From: Pseudanabaena sp. UWO311
GTDB lineage: Bacteria > Cyanobacteriota > Cyanobacteriia > Pseudanabaenales > Pseudanabaenaceae
NCBI RefSeq assembly: GCF_006937785.1
Contig: NZ_SJEE01000007.1
Location: forward strand, 1-64,000
Direction: 5' to 3'
DNA: 64,000 nt
Positions 17,559-26,113 of the stretch are shown one piece after another. Position 1 is the stretch's first letter. Every line of letters starts with the position of its first letter. Under the pieces are notes generated by a model, which was given only the letters and a program-made list of their open reading frames with translations, was not told where the DNA came from and searched no databases. A program made the position numbers and the translations under genes.

Positions 17559-18678
17559 AACGCCCTTTTAAACCTCCCTCAAACCTAGACCTAGAGCAAC
17601 AGACATAGCCATTGCGTTCCTGAATAGGAATGTCCATATCAACAGTTACGCCAACGGCAGTAAGTGGGTCAACTGCAATAGCAGCAATACCGAGGCGTTG
17701 ACTGAAGAACTCGTTTAATTGACCAATACAAGCCCCAGGACCTGCAATCAATAACTGCACAACATCCGAACCAGGAGATTGGCTAGTGTAGAAGTCAATT
17801 GAGCGTCTTAGCTCATCTGAAAGATCGCCAACAACCCGCATAATAGCGGCATCCCCTGGAGTTCCACCACCACCAGCAAGACTTGCCGTATCCATGGATT
17901 GAACAGGAACAACAGTTGAACTCAACATTTCCATGTCTGTTGTCCTGCGTGGAGGCAGGTTAATGGCTCGCAATTGAGCATTTTGAATCTGCGCCGTACC
18001 GATCGGGAAAGTCCGAGAAAATTGTGGAACTCCATCAACTGTTACCGTAATTTCGGTGGCTTCGTACTCGATATCGACGATCGCTACTGCTTCCGCTAAG
18101 GTGCTAAATCTTGATAACTCATTGTGCATAGCACGAATGAGAGCAAAGCTACTAACCTCAACAACATCAACCTGTAGCTGTGCTATTTCTAGTGCCTGCA
18201 TGTAGCTGTCTGTGACCTCTTTAGGTGTTGCCACCATCAGAATCTCAATACGTTCGATGCCATCATCATCAAGCGCTGTACCCAACTTTTGATAATCAAC
18301 ATCAGCATCTTCGCGAGGAAAAGGTAAGTACAGACTAGCCTCTTGATTAAGAACCATCTCGCGCAGTTCGATGTCAGGAATTTCCGCTGGAAGGCGAATC
18401 AGACGGCTTACAGTCTCTCGACCTGGTAGAGCCGTAGCAACCTTCTTAACTTTTATTTTTTTGTCTGCTAGCAAACTGCGAATAACTTCTCCCAGCGCTA
18501 CAGGGTCGAGAATACGTCCTTCTTCAACAGTACCTTCGGGAAGCTCGACGCTACCATACGTCACTAGCTTGTAAGAAGATTGCCCCTTGCGGCGCAATTG
18601 AACTAGGTTAACTTTCTCGGAAGTGATTTCAATTCCGATGCCTTTCTTAGACTTTCCGCCAAATTTTAAGCCGAACAT
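17545..18678 (-). CDS. pilM: type IV pilus ATPase-like protein PilM, 3' end frameshifted
   Basis: A 377-residue actin-like (FtsA-fold) cytoplasmic protein that binds nucleotide and the PilN N terminus. Seen: GIGIEITSEKVNLVQLRR (phosphate-1 loop), RETVSRLIRLPAEIPD, a central SHS2-like region, VDIEYEATEITV, and AGPGACIGQLNEFFSQRLGI. The last about 21 residues (from NGYVCCSRSRF) do not look like PilM. In the next frame the same bases read NAMAMSVALGLGLREV then TAA at 17568, the usual kind of PilM ending, and remove the overlap with pilN. So an indel lies near 17614-17625. It could be real or an assembly error. Confidence 0.9.
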   Translation of the reverse strand: MFGLKFGGKSKKGIGIEITSEKVNLVQLRRKGQSSYKLVTYGSVELPEGTVEEGRILDPVALGEVIRSLLADKKIKVKKVATALPGRETVSRLIRLPAEIPDIELREMVLNQEASLYLPFPREDADVDYQKLGTALDDDGIERIEILMVATPKEVTDSYMQALEIAQLQVDVVEVSSFALIRAMHNELSRFSTLAEAVAIVDIEYEATEITVTVDGVPQFSRTFPIGTAQIQNAQLRAINLPPRRTTDMEMLSSTVVPVQSMDTASLAGGGGTPGDAAIMRVVGDLSDELRRSIDFYTSQSPGSDVVQLLIAGPGACIGQLNEFFSQRLGIAAIAVDPLTAVGVTVDMDIPIQERNGYVCCSRSRFEGGLKGRYVYT

Positions 18679-18893
18679 AAGCGTGTCTTTATGAGTTTTG
18701 TAGCTTGTGTAGCACTGGGCATACTAAACAATGGAGGGATTATAGACTGTAAGTGACCATTGTCAATAGGAGAAGAAAAAATAATCATCACGAATGTCGT
18801 AGATGTCTGATTTTGCCTTGTTTCTTATAGACGATTTTGGGCGTTTTAGCAAACAAAATAAAAAATAGTTGAATTTTGGTGTGATCGTTACAA

Positions 18894-18932
18894 AAAACAA
18901 AAACGAGAAGCAAAGCTTCTCGTTTTTGTTTT
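18894..18932. terminator. perfect 18-bp hairpin, GCAAAGC loop
   Basis: AAAACAAAAACGAGAAGC and its complement around AAA. Between the pilM promoter side and the DUF4168-like gene (minus strand), so it can end the latter's transcript. Confidence 0.65.
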
Positions 18933-18941
18933 GGGCTTACA

Positions 18942-18997
18942 AAAAATAACGCAATGTAGGGGTAATTCATGAATTACCCCTACATTGCGTTATTTTT
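18942..18997. terminator. 56-base perfect palindrome
   Basis: The whole segment equals its own reverse complement, centred on CATG at 18968-18971, with A5/T5 ends. It begins two bases past the stop codon of the DUF4168-like gene and is the nearest terminator for it. Perfect palindromes of this size are unusual because they are unstable in replication. Confidence 0.75.
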
Positions 18998-18999
18998 CT

Positions 19000-19638
19000 T
19001 TACTTGTTACCGCGTAATTGCATCTGCTTACCTTGGATTAAGCTTCTAAGACGCGGATTTTGCTTCTGCTCCAGCGTGATTTGATTAAACTCTTTCGTGG
19101 TAAATCCATTGCGGCAAATTTCTTCTTCGCTATAGGTGCGTAACTGGTTGCAAAGCGATCGCAAAAATTCTGGTGGATTTGTGAGATCGCAGACTTTAGT
19201 TTGTTGCGATTCTGCGAGATTCGCAACATTACTCCAATCAGGGTTACTTTTCGCCTCTCTAAAAATCTCTAGACGTTTGTTTTCGATCGCATTAGCAGCA
19301 GCTGCATAACGAGTAAGATTGTCTTCACCAAGAGACACTTTGGTGAGAAAGTTTTGTAAGTTTGATGGTTTGACGCAGGTTTCAGCCGCCGCAGATAAGC
19401 GACTACCACTAATCATTGGCTCAACAATGGCGACTATAACTACACATAGACCAAGTAAGCTAATTGTGACTAATCCCTGATCTAAGTGTTTTTTGAAATT
19501 ATTCTTAACATCTAGTAGATCTGATGTTAGACCTAGATTTTGGGTTTGCCCATTAACAAGTTGCTTGTTAGCAAATTGCTTGCTTACAAATTGCTTAAAA
19601 TAAACCGAATTTCTCTGATGCCAACTATTCATAATCAA
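19000..19638 (-). CDS. DUF4168-like membrane-anchored protein
   Basis: A 212-residue protein with an Asn/Gln-rich cytoplasmic start, one hydrophobic segment (about 57-77, VTISLLGLCVVIVAIVEPMI), and an external helical domain. The stretch LTRYAAAANAIENKRLEIF and the later NGFTTKEFNQI resemble the DUF4168 family found in cyanobacteria, whose role is unknown; this is a weak match by eye. Six Cys lie in the external part (CVK, CDL, CNQL, CRNG). Preceding intergenic and flanking hairpins suggest a single-gene unit. Confidence 0.6.
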   Translation of the reverse strand: MIMNSWHQRNSVYFKQFVSKQFANKQLVNGQTQNLGLTSDLLDVKNNFKKHLDQGLVTISLLGLCVVIVAIVEPMISGSRLSAAAETCVKPSNLQNFLTKVSLGEDNLTRYAAAANAIENKRLEIFREAKSNPDWSNVANLAESQQTKVCDLTNPPEFLRSLCNQLRTYSEEEICRNGFTTKEFNQITLEQKQNPRLRSLIQGKQMQLRGNK

Positions 19639-19718
19639 TTGCCATTAATCGCCAAAAACTCTAAGGACGTAATCTGTATCTGTTAAGTAATGGGCAAAAA
19701 ATTAAAAACTCACAATCT

Positions 19719-19743
19719 GTGAGGCTTGCATAGCAAACCTCAC
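19719..19743 (-). terminator. terminator of prfB
   Basis: GTGAGG(C/T)TTGC stem around ATA, about 60 bases after the prfB stop on the minus strand, followed by a T-rich stretch (about 19700-19710 complement). Confidence 0.55.
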
Positions 19744-19800
19744 AATCCTTAAAACTGAGTCTTAATATAAGCCTGAGGTACTCATTCTAAAAGTATTGAC

Positions 19801-20908
19801 TCAAACAGGCTGATTTTGTTGCCGCAAATATGACTGAATGAAAGGATCAAGGTCTCCATCCATTACATTTTGAATATTTGTGGTTTCTTCCCCTGTCCGT
19901 AAATCTTTTACTAACTGGTAAGGATGAAACACATAGTTGCGAATTTGGTTGCCCCAAGCCGCTTCCACCATATCGCCACGAATATCCGCTATTTTCTGAG
20001 CGCGTTGTTCTTGGGCAATAATTAATAATTTTGCTTTCAGCAATCGCATGGCATTTTCTTTGTTTTGTAATTGCGATCGCTCTTGTGTACAGCGTACCGA
20101 AATCCCTGTGGGTAAATGAGTAATTCTTACAGCCGTTTCTACTTTGTTGACGTTTTGACCGCCTTTGCCACCTGCTCTAGTGGTCGTAATTTCTAATTCT
20201 TTCGGATCAATTTCGAGATCGACATCCTCTTCGAGTAATGGCATGACTTCTACGCCAGCAAAACTGGTTTGACGCTTATCATTGGCATTAAACGGGGAAA
20301 TTCGGACAAGACGATGTGTGCCTTTTTCAGGAGCAAGGTAGCCATAGGCATAACGCCCATGTACGAGCAAAGTTACTGATTTGATGCCTGCCTCTTCCCC
20401 TTCAGAAATTTCAGAAATCTCCACTTTGTATCCTTGTGATTCACAAAAGCGCGTATACATCCGTAGCAGCATTTCTGTCCAGTCTTGGGAGTCAGTGCCC
20501 CCAGCGCCAGCATTGATTGTTAAAATTGCATCATATTTGTCATAGGTTCCTGACAGTAGTTGCTCTAAATCCCAACGATCCATCTCTTGCAGTATTTGAC
20601 TCAGGCTCTGTTTAGCTTCATTTGCTAAAGCTGGATCGTTCTCAAGGGCGAGTAACTCAGCGATCGCTTCCAGATTTTCGATGGTTTTCTGCCAGCGCTC
20701 AAACTTTTCGAGGTAAGATTTCAGCGCATCTAGTTCGCGCATTGTTTTTTGGGCTTGGTCACTATTCTCCCAAAATTCTGGTTGGGCAGCTGTTTGTTCC
20801 AGATCAGTAATTTTTGCTGCGATCGCAGGTACGTCAAAGATATTCCTGAGCAATGCTCAGGCGCTGGGATAAAATCTGGGTCTGGCGTGCTATCTCCGTA
20901 ATGTCCAC
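19801..20908 (-). CDS. prfB: peptide chain release factor 2 with programmed +1 frameshift
   Basis: Release factor 2 recognises UGA and UAA. The main frame contains the GGQ peptidyl-hydrolysis motif ([16 protein letters not shown]), and the stop-recognition region lies before it. The 5' part is in another frame: GTG at 20908 (with GGAG ten bases upstream) opens [24 protein letters not shown] and meets TGA at 20836-20834 within CTT-TGA-C. A +1 slip on CTT gives LDVPAIAAK and continues the main frame. An SD-like AGGA lies four bases before CTT. This is the classical autoregulatory RF2 site. An in-frame ATG at about 20967 is an alternative start. Confidence 0.95.
20833..20847 (-). promoter_or_regulatory. 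RF2 +1 frameshift signal
   Basis: On the minus strand: AGGA, four bases, CTT TGA C. Low RF2 makes the ribosome pause at UGA and slip from CUU to UUU, which then reads GAC. High RF2 ends translation after about 24 codons. The elements and order match the known bacterial prfB signal. Confidence 0.92.
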
Positions 20909-20983
20909 TAAAGTATTTCTCCGAGATATATCGAGTTTCAATTGAATATTGTATAAGTACCTCGTCATAATTAAAAAACAAAG

Positions 20984-21026
20984 CCAAGATCTGTACCTCC
21001 CGTGCAGCGGGCGATACAGATCTTGG
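20984..21026. promoter_or_regulatory. hairpin in the prfB leader / divergent region
   Basis: CCAAGATCTGTA (20984-20995) pairs with TACAGATCTTGG (21015-21026), with an inner CCCG...CGGG. On the minus strand it is followed by CTTTGTTTTTT, so it looks like an intrinsic terminator about 75 bases before the prfB start. Because the next gene to the right is divergent, no upstream gene needs it; it could attenuate prfB or be an inserted repeat. Confidence 0.45.
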
Positions 21027-21163
21027 GGTTTTTATATTTAATTGTGCCTAGCTGCTTAGAAAGCCAATCAAGGTAGGCATTTTCCCCTCATCCCAAAGGT
21101 GCTTGCTTTCATCGTTAGCTCCAGATTAAGTTAAACGAATAAAATAGGATTAATTGTAAAAAT

Positions 21164-21544
21164 ATGACAAGCACAACCCATGAAGAATCTGAAATTAGTA
21201 TTAATTTTTCCAGCGAACATACGTTGGTAGTAACCGACAACAGCGGAACTCGCAAGATGCAGCTAGTAGAAAATCAATATACAATCGGTCGAGAATCCGA
21301 TAACACCGTTCATCTCAACTCTGATTTTGTCTCGCGGTATCACGCAACCATAAGGAAAGTTCGTCATCGCGATCGCCTTGATACTTATCGGATTATCGAT
21401 GGTAGCGCCTCAGGTAAACCCAGCAAAAATGGGATTGTTTTAAATGCGACCCAAAAAGTTTCTTCCCATGATCTGCAAGATGGTGATATTGTCACGTTCG
21501 CGCCTGAAGTACATATTCTGTATCTTGCACCGAAGTTAATTTAA
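21164..21544 (+). CDS. FHA domain protein 1
   Basis: A 126-residue protein made almost only of one forkhead-associated domain, which binds phosphothreonine peptides. Seen: YTIGRESDNTVHL (GR), FVSRYHATI (SRxH), and SGKPSKNGIVLN (NG). A polar N-terminal tail of about 25 residues precedes it. The next gene encodes a close paralogue. Likely an adaptor for Ser/Thr kinase signalling, but no kinase lies nearby. Confidence 0.88.
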   Translation: MTSTTHEESEISINFSSEHTLVVTDNSGTRKMQLVENQYTIGRESDNTVHLNSDFVSRYHATIRKVRHRDRLDTYRIIDGSASGKPSKNGIVLNATQKVSSHDLQDGDIVTFAPEVHILYLAPKLI

Positions 21545-21747
21545 AAATTAACTTGAAGATTTAAGTTTAACTATGTTCTCTAAATGTGCAAAGAATAAAT
21601 AAGCTACAGAGATTCGCTAACTCTTGATAAAAACTCTATAATTCAACCCATTTGTAGAGTAAAGTAGAGCGAGATTAAACTAAATGCCTACCAGTAGCAT
21701 ATACTTTTCGCTGGTAAGCCACATCTACTTCTTTTTTTGGTGAGCTA

Positions 21748-22095
21748 ATGAGCGAAACACACGTTAGTCACACACTATTAATCACTGATGCGAGAGGTAG
21801 TAGAAAACTCGCACTTGATGGCTTAAAGTATACGATCGGGCGGGATGTGAATAATAATATTCAACTTTATTCGCGATTTGTCTCTCGACAACACGCTGTA
21901 TTGCTGCGTGTGCCTGGCGAGGGTGGCCGTTATTTGTACCGAATTATTGATGGGGATTTGTCTGGTAAGCCGAGTGTCAATGGGGTAATAATTAACCATC
22001 ATATGAAGATTGCCTCTTCCCATGATCTATGTAACGGTGATGTGATTACGCTTGCCCCAAACGTGGAATTAACCTATCTCAGTAGTCAACCTTGA
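21748..22095 (+). CDS. FHA domain protein 2
   Basis: A 115-residue single FHA domain protein: YTIGRDVNNNIQL, FVSRQHAVL, SGKPSVNGVIIN. It shares the domain order, the IIDG(D/S)xSGKPS segment and the SSHDLxxGDxxTxAPxV(H/E) segment with the gene 200 bases upstream, so the two arose by tandem duplication. The variable N terminus and loop suggest different phosphopeptide partners. GAGCTAATG start context; an in-line hairpin follows. Confidence 0.88.
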   Translation: MSETHVSHTLLITDARGSRKLALDGLKYTIGRDVNNNIQLYSRFVSRQHAVLLRVPGEGGRYLYRIIDGDLSGKPSVNGVIINHHMKIASSHDLCNGDVITLAPNVELTYLSSQP

Positions 22096-22127
22096 AAAAT
22101 CCACCAAATGTCTTTGGCTGGATTTTT
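22095..22127 (+). terminator. terminator after FHA gene 2
   Basis: AAAAATCCA...TGGATTTTT stem with an inner CAAA/TTTG pair, beginning at the stop codon. Confidence 0.65.
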
Positions 22128-22159
22128 ACAGTGCCTTTGCTATAGTTTATGCCTGAACA

Positions 22160-22225
22160 AAAATCAAACCCAAGATAAAAATGTCGGCACGAAGTGCCGA
22201 CATTTTTTATCTTGGGTTTGATTTT
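22160..22225. terminator. long GAA-triloop hairpin
   Basis: Arms of about 31 bases with one bulged T, loop GAA at 22191-22193, ends AAAATC/GATTTT and core GTCGGCAC/GTGCCGAC. Same family as 2469 and 6443. Confidence 0.7.
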
Positions 22226-22332
22226 CATGTTTTTACTGGCACTTTTGCTGATGATTTCTAGTTCGTGGATTTTTGGGTGAGGTGAAAAAATATTGTGTAA
22301 TAAATCCATAATTTGACTTGATTACAGCATAT

Positions 22333-22866
22333 ATGGCAATTGTCTTATCCCTTCAAGAAAACATAGACTTGCTATTGCTTTTAGTCAAGTTAGCGATCGC
22401 GTTAGGCTCAATTGCCATTACGTTATTACTGCTATTTTGGTTGCGACTTAAGAAAATTGAAAAACGTATATACCAGAGAAGAAGACAGCTAAAGCCGAGA
22501 TTTCATCAAACTAGCACGCCAAAAACCTCACAAAAAATACTGCCAAAGCCTTACAAGTCATTTGGCTCGACCCACGTTATCACCAATCGATCAATGGGTA
22601 ATCTGGCAGTTGCCAACAAGCGATCGCCAAAGACTCAGGTCTATATAACAACTTCATCCCCAAAACTTTTACAAAAACCAAAGAGGCGTTCTAGTCGAGT
22701 TCGTTTGCACTGGTTATGGGCAATTATGATTGCTAGCATGACAGGCATGGCGATCGCCCTCATGCAGTTAGGTAATAGCTTTATTAGCCCTGAATACATG
22801 CCAATTGTCTGGTTGTTAATTGGTTTAACCCTAGTCATCAGTGCCACATTTATCGAAATTGCATAG
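22333..22866 (+). CDS. membrane protein, function unknown
   Basis: A 177-residue protein with one hydrophobic segment near the N terminus (LDLLLLLVKLAIALGSIAIT..LLLLFW), a basic Lys/Arg/Ser-rich middle (about 50-135) and two closely spaced C-terminal segments (LWAIMIASMTGMAIALMQLG and MPIVWLLIGLTLVISATFI). TTG 22318 could give five more residues. I do not recognise the family. It lies 144 bases before csaB on the same strand. Confidence 0.6.
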   Translation: MAIVLSLQENIDLLLLLVKLAIALGSIAITLLLLFWLRLKKIEKRIYQRRRQLKPRFHQTSTPKTSQKILPKPYKSFGSTHVITNRSMGNLAVANKRSPKTQVYITTSSPKLLQKPKRRSSRVRLHWLWAIMIASMTGMAIALMQLGNSFISPEYMPIVWLLIGLTLVISATFIEIA

Positions 22867-22868
22867 CG

Positions 22869-22937
22869 TAATACCAAAGCACTTTTGTGATTTGGTATTA
22901 GATTTTTCAGTGCCTGCGGCGATGAAAAATCTAATAC
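22869..22937 (+). promoter_or_regulatory. two mutually exclusive hairpins before csaB
   Basis: TAATACCAAA (22869-22878) pairs with TTTGGTATTA (22891-22900). GTATTAGATTTTTCA (22895-22909) also pairs with TGAAAAATCTAATAC (22923-22937). The GTATTA at 22895-22900 is shared, so only one structure can form. This may be a terminator or an attenuator-like switch, or just overlapping repeats. Confidence 0.4.
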
Positions 22938-23009
22938 TTGTTGCAAATGCGCGAGAATAAGATCCCGTGATAATTGCGGCAAAGCTAAAAAATATTTGGG
23001 ACATTAAAT

Positions 23010-24050
23010 ATGCGACGTGCGGTTTTATGTGGATATTACGGAATGGGAAATGGTGGGGATGAGGCGCTACTTGCCACATTGCTGCAAATGCTACCCAAAG
23101 ATATCCAACCGCTTGTTTTGTCGGCCAGTCCCAGAGCTACCGAAAATTTACATCAAGTCGAAGCTAGCGATCGCTATTCAGTATTTGCCTTAATCAATGA
23201 ACTTAAGCGATCGGATCTATTTATTTGGGGCGGTGGTAGCTTGATGCAAGATGCAACTAGTGCCAGAAATCCGATCTACTATGGCGGACTGATGGGACTA
23301 GCGCAGGGGATGGGATTACAAACGATCGCTTGGGCGCAAGGGGTGGGACCACTCAAGCGTAAGTTGAGTAAATGGATCGCTAGACGTGCTTTTCAGGGAT
23401 GTTCATCGGTGTCCGTGCGCGATCGCCAATCGGCACAACTATTAGCAGACTGGCAAATTGAGAGTGTGGTTGCTCCCGATCCTGTTTGGGCTTTGGATGC
23501 AAATCCAATCAATATAGATCGTGATGCATTAAAACCTCTTGTTGCTGTGGTTTTGCGATCGCATCCTGCGCTAACTACCTGTCGCATTGCCACAATTACT
23601 GAGGCTTTGCAAAAGTTGCAATTACAAACCAATGCTGAAATTATGTTGATCCCATTTCAGCCAGCTCAAGATAAGGCGATCGCCCAAGCAATTTGTGATT
23701 CGCTTAATGAAAAGATGCCAAGTTGTAGCCAAATCGTCATTCAAAAAGATCCACGTCGCCTTAAGGGGATATTCAAAAGTGTCGATCTAACGATCGCAAT
23801 GCGGTTGCATGGATTAATTATGGCGGCGGCTGAAGGTAGTAACTGTTCAGCAATTAGTTACGATCCTAAAGTTTCTTATCTCATGGAAGACTTAGGGATT
23901 TCTGGCTGGGAGTTAGAGGATTTACCAGACAACGTACAGTCGTTTACGGACGCTTGGGTTGATCAACTCGAAAATCGAGATCAATTTTTAAGCGATCGGG
24001 TACAGCAACTCAAACAACAAGCTTTAATTCATCAAAAAATATTAGGTTAA
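23010..24050 (+). CDS. csaB: polysaccharide pyruvyl transferase CsaB
   Basis: A 346-residue enzyme that transfers pyruvyl from phosphoenolpyruvate to cell-envelope polysaccharide; in other bacteria the pyruvylated polymer anchors S-layer proteins with SLH domains. Seen: CGYYGMGNGGDEALL at the N terminus, DLFIWGGGSLMQDATS, QGVGPLKRKLSK, VSVRDRQS and the C-terminal SVDLTIAMRLHGLIMAA with the conserved Arg-Leu-His. Cytoplasmic, no signal peptide. SLH porins of cyanobacteria are plausible clients, though none lies in this window. Confidence 0.92.
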   Translation: MRRAVLCGYYGMGNGGDEALLATLLQMLPKDIQPLVLSASPRATENLHQVEASDRYSVFALINELKRSDLFIWGGGSLMQDATSARNPIYYGGLMGLAQGMGLQTIAWAQGVGPLKRKLSKWIARRAFQGCSSVSVRDRQSAQLLADWQIESVVAPDPVWALDANPINIDRDALKPLVAVVLRSHPALTTCRIATITEALQKLQLQTNAEIMLIPFQPAQDKAIAQAICDSLNEKMPSCSQIVIQKDPRRLKGIFKSVDLTIAMRLHGLIMAAAEGSNCSAISYDPKVSYLMEDLGISGWELEDLPDNVQSFTDAWVDQLENRDQFLSDRVQQLKQQALIHQKILG

Positions 24051-24079
24051 AGCCAATTTGACAAACTGTAACTACATCA

Positions 24080-24130
24080 AAAACCAAAAGAGAGTTGCGG
24101 CGCTTTGCGCCGCAACTCTCTTTTGGTTTT
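24080..24130. terminator. perfect 24-bp hairpin with TTT/AAA triloop
   Basis: Arms 24080-24103 and 24107-24130; ends AAAACC/GGTTTT and core TTGCGGCGC. Immediately after csaB. A 69-codon frame drawn across it is not a gene. Confidence 0.75.
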
Positions 24131-24156
24131 CAGGTTTTGGAATTCTCAAAATGTCA

Positions 24157-24209
24157 TTGCCCAATAGATTAGAGGTATCGCGAATCACTACCTCTAATCT
24201 ATTGGGCAA
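24157..24209. repeat. inverted repeat upstream of tsf
   Basis: TTGCCCAATAGATTAGAGGTA (21 bp arm, 24157-24177) and its exact complement 24189-24209 around an 11-base loop. It is 168 bases before tsf; role unknown. Confidence 0.55.
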
Positions 24210-24376
24210 GTTCGGAGATCGCCCAAAATTTTCAAAACCCTGTGTACATAGAATTGTGATAACTTAGAGTACTGTAAACATTTTAGAAATATTTTCGAGA
24301 GATATTTTCGGCAACGAGCAAAAACTCCTCGCTCCTCGAAATGTTGCCCTAGAAATCCAAAACAAGCTTACTTAAT

Positions 24377-24976
24377 ATGGCAGACATTACAACCCAACAA
24401 ATTCAAGAGCTACGTGCGAGAACTGGCGCAGGTATCAAAGACTGTAAAGCAGCGCTCGTTGACTCCAGTGGTGATTTTACCAAGGCAACTGAATACCTAA
24501 GACAAAAGGGGCTAGCCTCTGCTGTTAAAAAAGCAAGCCGCGAAGCATCCGAAGGAATCGTCCATAGTTATATTCACTTTGGTAGCCGTATTGGTGTACT
24601 AGTCGAAGTTAACTGCGAAACTGATTTCGTAGCGCGTCGTGAAGAACTCAAAGAACTAGCTGATAGCGTAGCTAAGCAAATAGCTGCTTGCCCTAACGTT
24701 GAATATGTCAGTGTTAGCGATATTCCTGCTGAATTTGTCGAAAATGAAAAGCAAATTGAATCTGGTAAAGAAGATTTAGCTAGCAAGCCTGCTGCTATTC
24801 GCGAGAAGATTGTGCTTGGTCGCATCGAAAAGCGCTTGAAAGAATTGTGCTTACTAGATCAGCCTTATATCAAAGATCAAAGCATCACCGTTGATGAATT
24901 GGTTAAACTAACTGCTACCAAACTTAGCGAAAATGTTAAAGTTCGTCGCTTTGTGCGGTTTGTTGTTGGCGAATAA
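24377..24976 (+). CDS. tsf: translation elongation factor Ts
   Basis: A 199-residue EF-Ts, the nucleotide exchange factor of EF-Tu. Seen: N-terminal UBA-like domain ([18 protein letters not shown]), the signature [15 protein letters not shown]-like segment ([14 protein letters not shown]), and the C-terminal [11 protein letters not shown]. It is of the short cyanobacterial/plastid type, without the second core subdomain of E. coli EF-Ts. rpsB, the usual upstream neighbour, is not present here; csaB precedes it instead, with 326 bases of spacer carrying two hairpins and, presumably, the tsf promoter. Confidence 0.96.
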   Translation: MADITTQQIQELRARTGAGIKDCKAALVDSSGDFTKATEYLRQKGLASAVKKASREASEGIVHSYIHFGSRIGVLVEVNCETDFVARREELKELADSVAKQIAACPNVEYVSVSDIPAEFVENEKQIESGKEDLASKPAAIREKIVLGRIEKRLKELCLLDQPYIKDQSITVDELVKLTATKLSENVKVRRFVRFVVGE

Positions 24977-25017
24977 TCAAAAATCTATATTTGCAGAGCC
25001 GTAGGCGATGCAAATAT

Positions 25018-25066
25018 AAAGAGGTAAGGATAGACGACGCAAAGCGTCGTCTATCCTTACCTCTTT
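25018..25066 (+). terminator. perfect 23-bp hairpin, GCAAAGC loop (tsf terminator)
   Basis: Arms 25018-25040 and 25044-25066 around AAA. A smaller ATATTTGCA/TGCAAATAT pair lies just before it (24987-25017). Confidence 0.75.
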
Positions 25067-25109
25067 GGCAAGACCACAAAAAACGAAAGAAAAAATAGTG
25101 TGAACTCCC

Positions 25110-25709
25110 ATGCTGGTGCGTATTGATAAAGATATTCAAAATATCCAACAGGCGATCGCTGAGGCGATCACTCGTATCGATACTATTCATATTGAGTATT
25201 CACAAGCGATTGCTGAGGCAGTCCAGCAGCAAATCTTGCTAACAGTATTTAAGTTTTGCACCCAAAAATGTCCTGATGCATTTCTAGCGCTATCTTTATC
25301 AGCACGTCAAAATTTGCAAGAAGCATTGCGGCAGAGGATCAAATCGCTCTGTGAGCAGATGCAAAAAACTCTCAAAGAATGCGATCGCGAAAGTCGCACT
25401 AACCAAGAAAATCTTGATAACTTGCTGAGTAAGCTGCTTAACGATAGCATGGAGAAACTAAACCAGCTTTTAGTCGAGCATAAAGTTTTAAATCTTGAAG
25501 AAAATAAGACTAAAGATGATAAATCTCCACAGATGAGTATTCGTCTTGCTGAAATTGAGTTTACCGATCGCAAAGTCATGTCTCATCGCGGCGAGTTGCG
25601 CGTTTTATCGGCAAGGCTAGCGCATTTGCACAATGAGCTAGAAAAGAAATATCAACAAAAGACGATCGCCGAAGCAGAATTAGCATGGCGATCGGCATGG
25701 ACAGAATAA
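25110..25709 (+). CDS. coiled-coil protein, function unknown
   Basis: A 199-residue, almost entirely helical cytoplasmic protein with two Cys (FCTQKC) near residue 50, and long coiled-coil stretches (about 60-150 and 160-195). Between tsf and an SUI1-like gene, in the same orientation, each separated by a hairpin, so apparently a single-gene unit. I do not recognise the family. Real coding is likely: an SD-poor but in-frame ATG, HIP1 sites in frame, and a stop codon built into the following hairpin. Confidence 0.65.
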   Translation: MLVRIDKDIQNIQQAIAEAITRIDTIHIEYSQAIAEAVQQQILLTVFKFCTQKCPDAFLALSLSARQNLQEALRQRIKSLCEQMQKTLKECDRESRTNQENLDNLLSKLLNDSMEKLNQLLVEHKVLNLEENKTKDDKSPQMSIRLAEIEFTDRKVMSHRGELRVLSARLAHLHNELEKKYQQKTIAEAELAWRSAWTE

Positions 25710-25758
25710 TATTTTTTGTTGAAACTTTTGCGAAGCAAAAGTTTCAACAAAAAATATT
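25708..25758 (+). terminator. perfect 24-bp hairpin with GAA triloop, contains the stop codon
   Basis: Arms 25708-25731 and 25735-25758. The left arm begins with the last two bases of the preceding TAA. Core CTTTTGC-GAA-GCAAAAG. Confidence 0.75.
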
Positions 25759-25786
25759 GGATTTTATTTAACGATTACTTACAGCT

Positions 25787-26113
25787 ATGACCAAAAATCG
25801 TGTAGTTTACCGCGAGTTCGGCACACCTGAAGAAGACGATTCTGAGCAAAAAGAGATCGATTTACCTCCACAGCAACAAAATCCGCGTATTCAAGTAACG
25901 CGCCGAGGTAAGGGTGGAAAGACGGTAACTGAAGTCACAGGTTTTCAGACGACGACCGAGAATTTGGCAAAGCTGACTAAGCAGTTAAAAAATCATTGCG
26001 GAACGGGTGGTACCTGTAAGGGGCAAGCGATCGAGATTCAAGGCGATTGCAGTCAGAAAATTTTGCAGATCTTGCTAGGTTTAGGCTATAAAGCCAAAAT
26101 AAGCGGTAAATAA
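25787..26113 (+). CDS. eIF1/SUI1-family translation factor (YciH-like)
   Basis: A 108-residue protein with an acidic N-terminal tail and a SUI1 domain (about 35-105): RIQVTRRGKGGKTVTEVTGF, the Cys-containing HCGTGGTCKG loop, and IEIQGDCSQKILQILLGLGYKAKISGK. In bacteria such proteins (YciH) affect start-codon fidelity or stress translation; the role in cyanobacteria is not established. Its last residues and stop are encoded in the arm of a bidirectional hairpin. Confidence 0.92.
   Translation: MTKNRVVYREFGTPEEDDSEQKEIDLPPQQQNPRIQVTRRGKGGKTVTEVTGFQTTTENLAKLTKQLKNHCGTGGTCKGQAIEIQGDCSQKILQILLGLGYKAKISGK

Noticed and set aside
18788-18970. 60-codon minus-strand frame
   Set aside because: Covers two hairpins and low-complexity AT sequence; no family match.
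24058-24267. 69-codon frame after csaB
   Set aside because: It runs through two strong inverted repeats and has no coding character.
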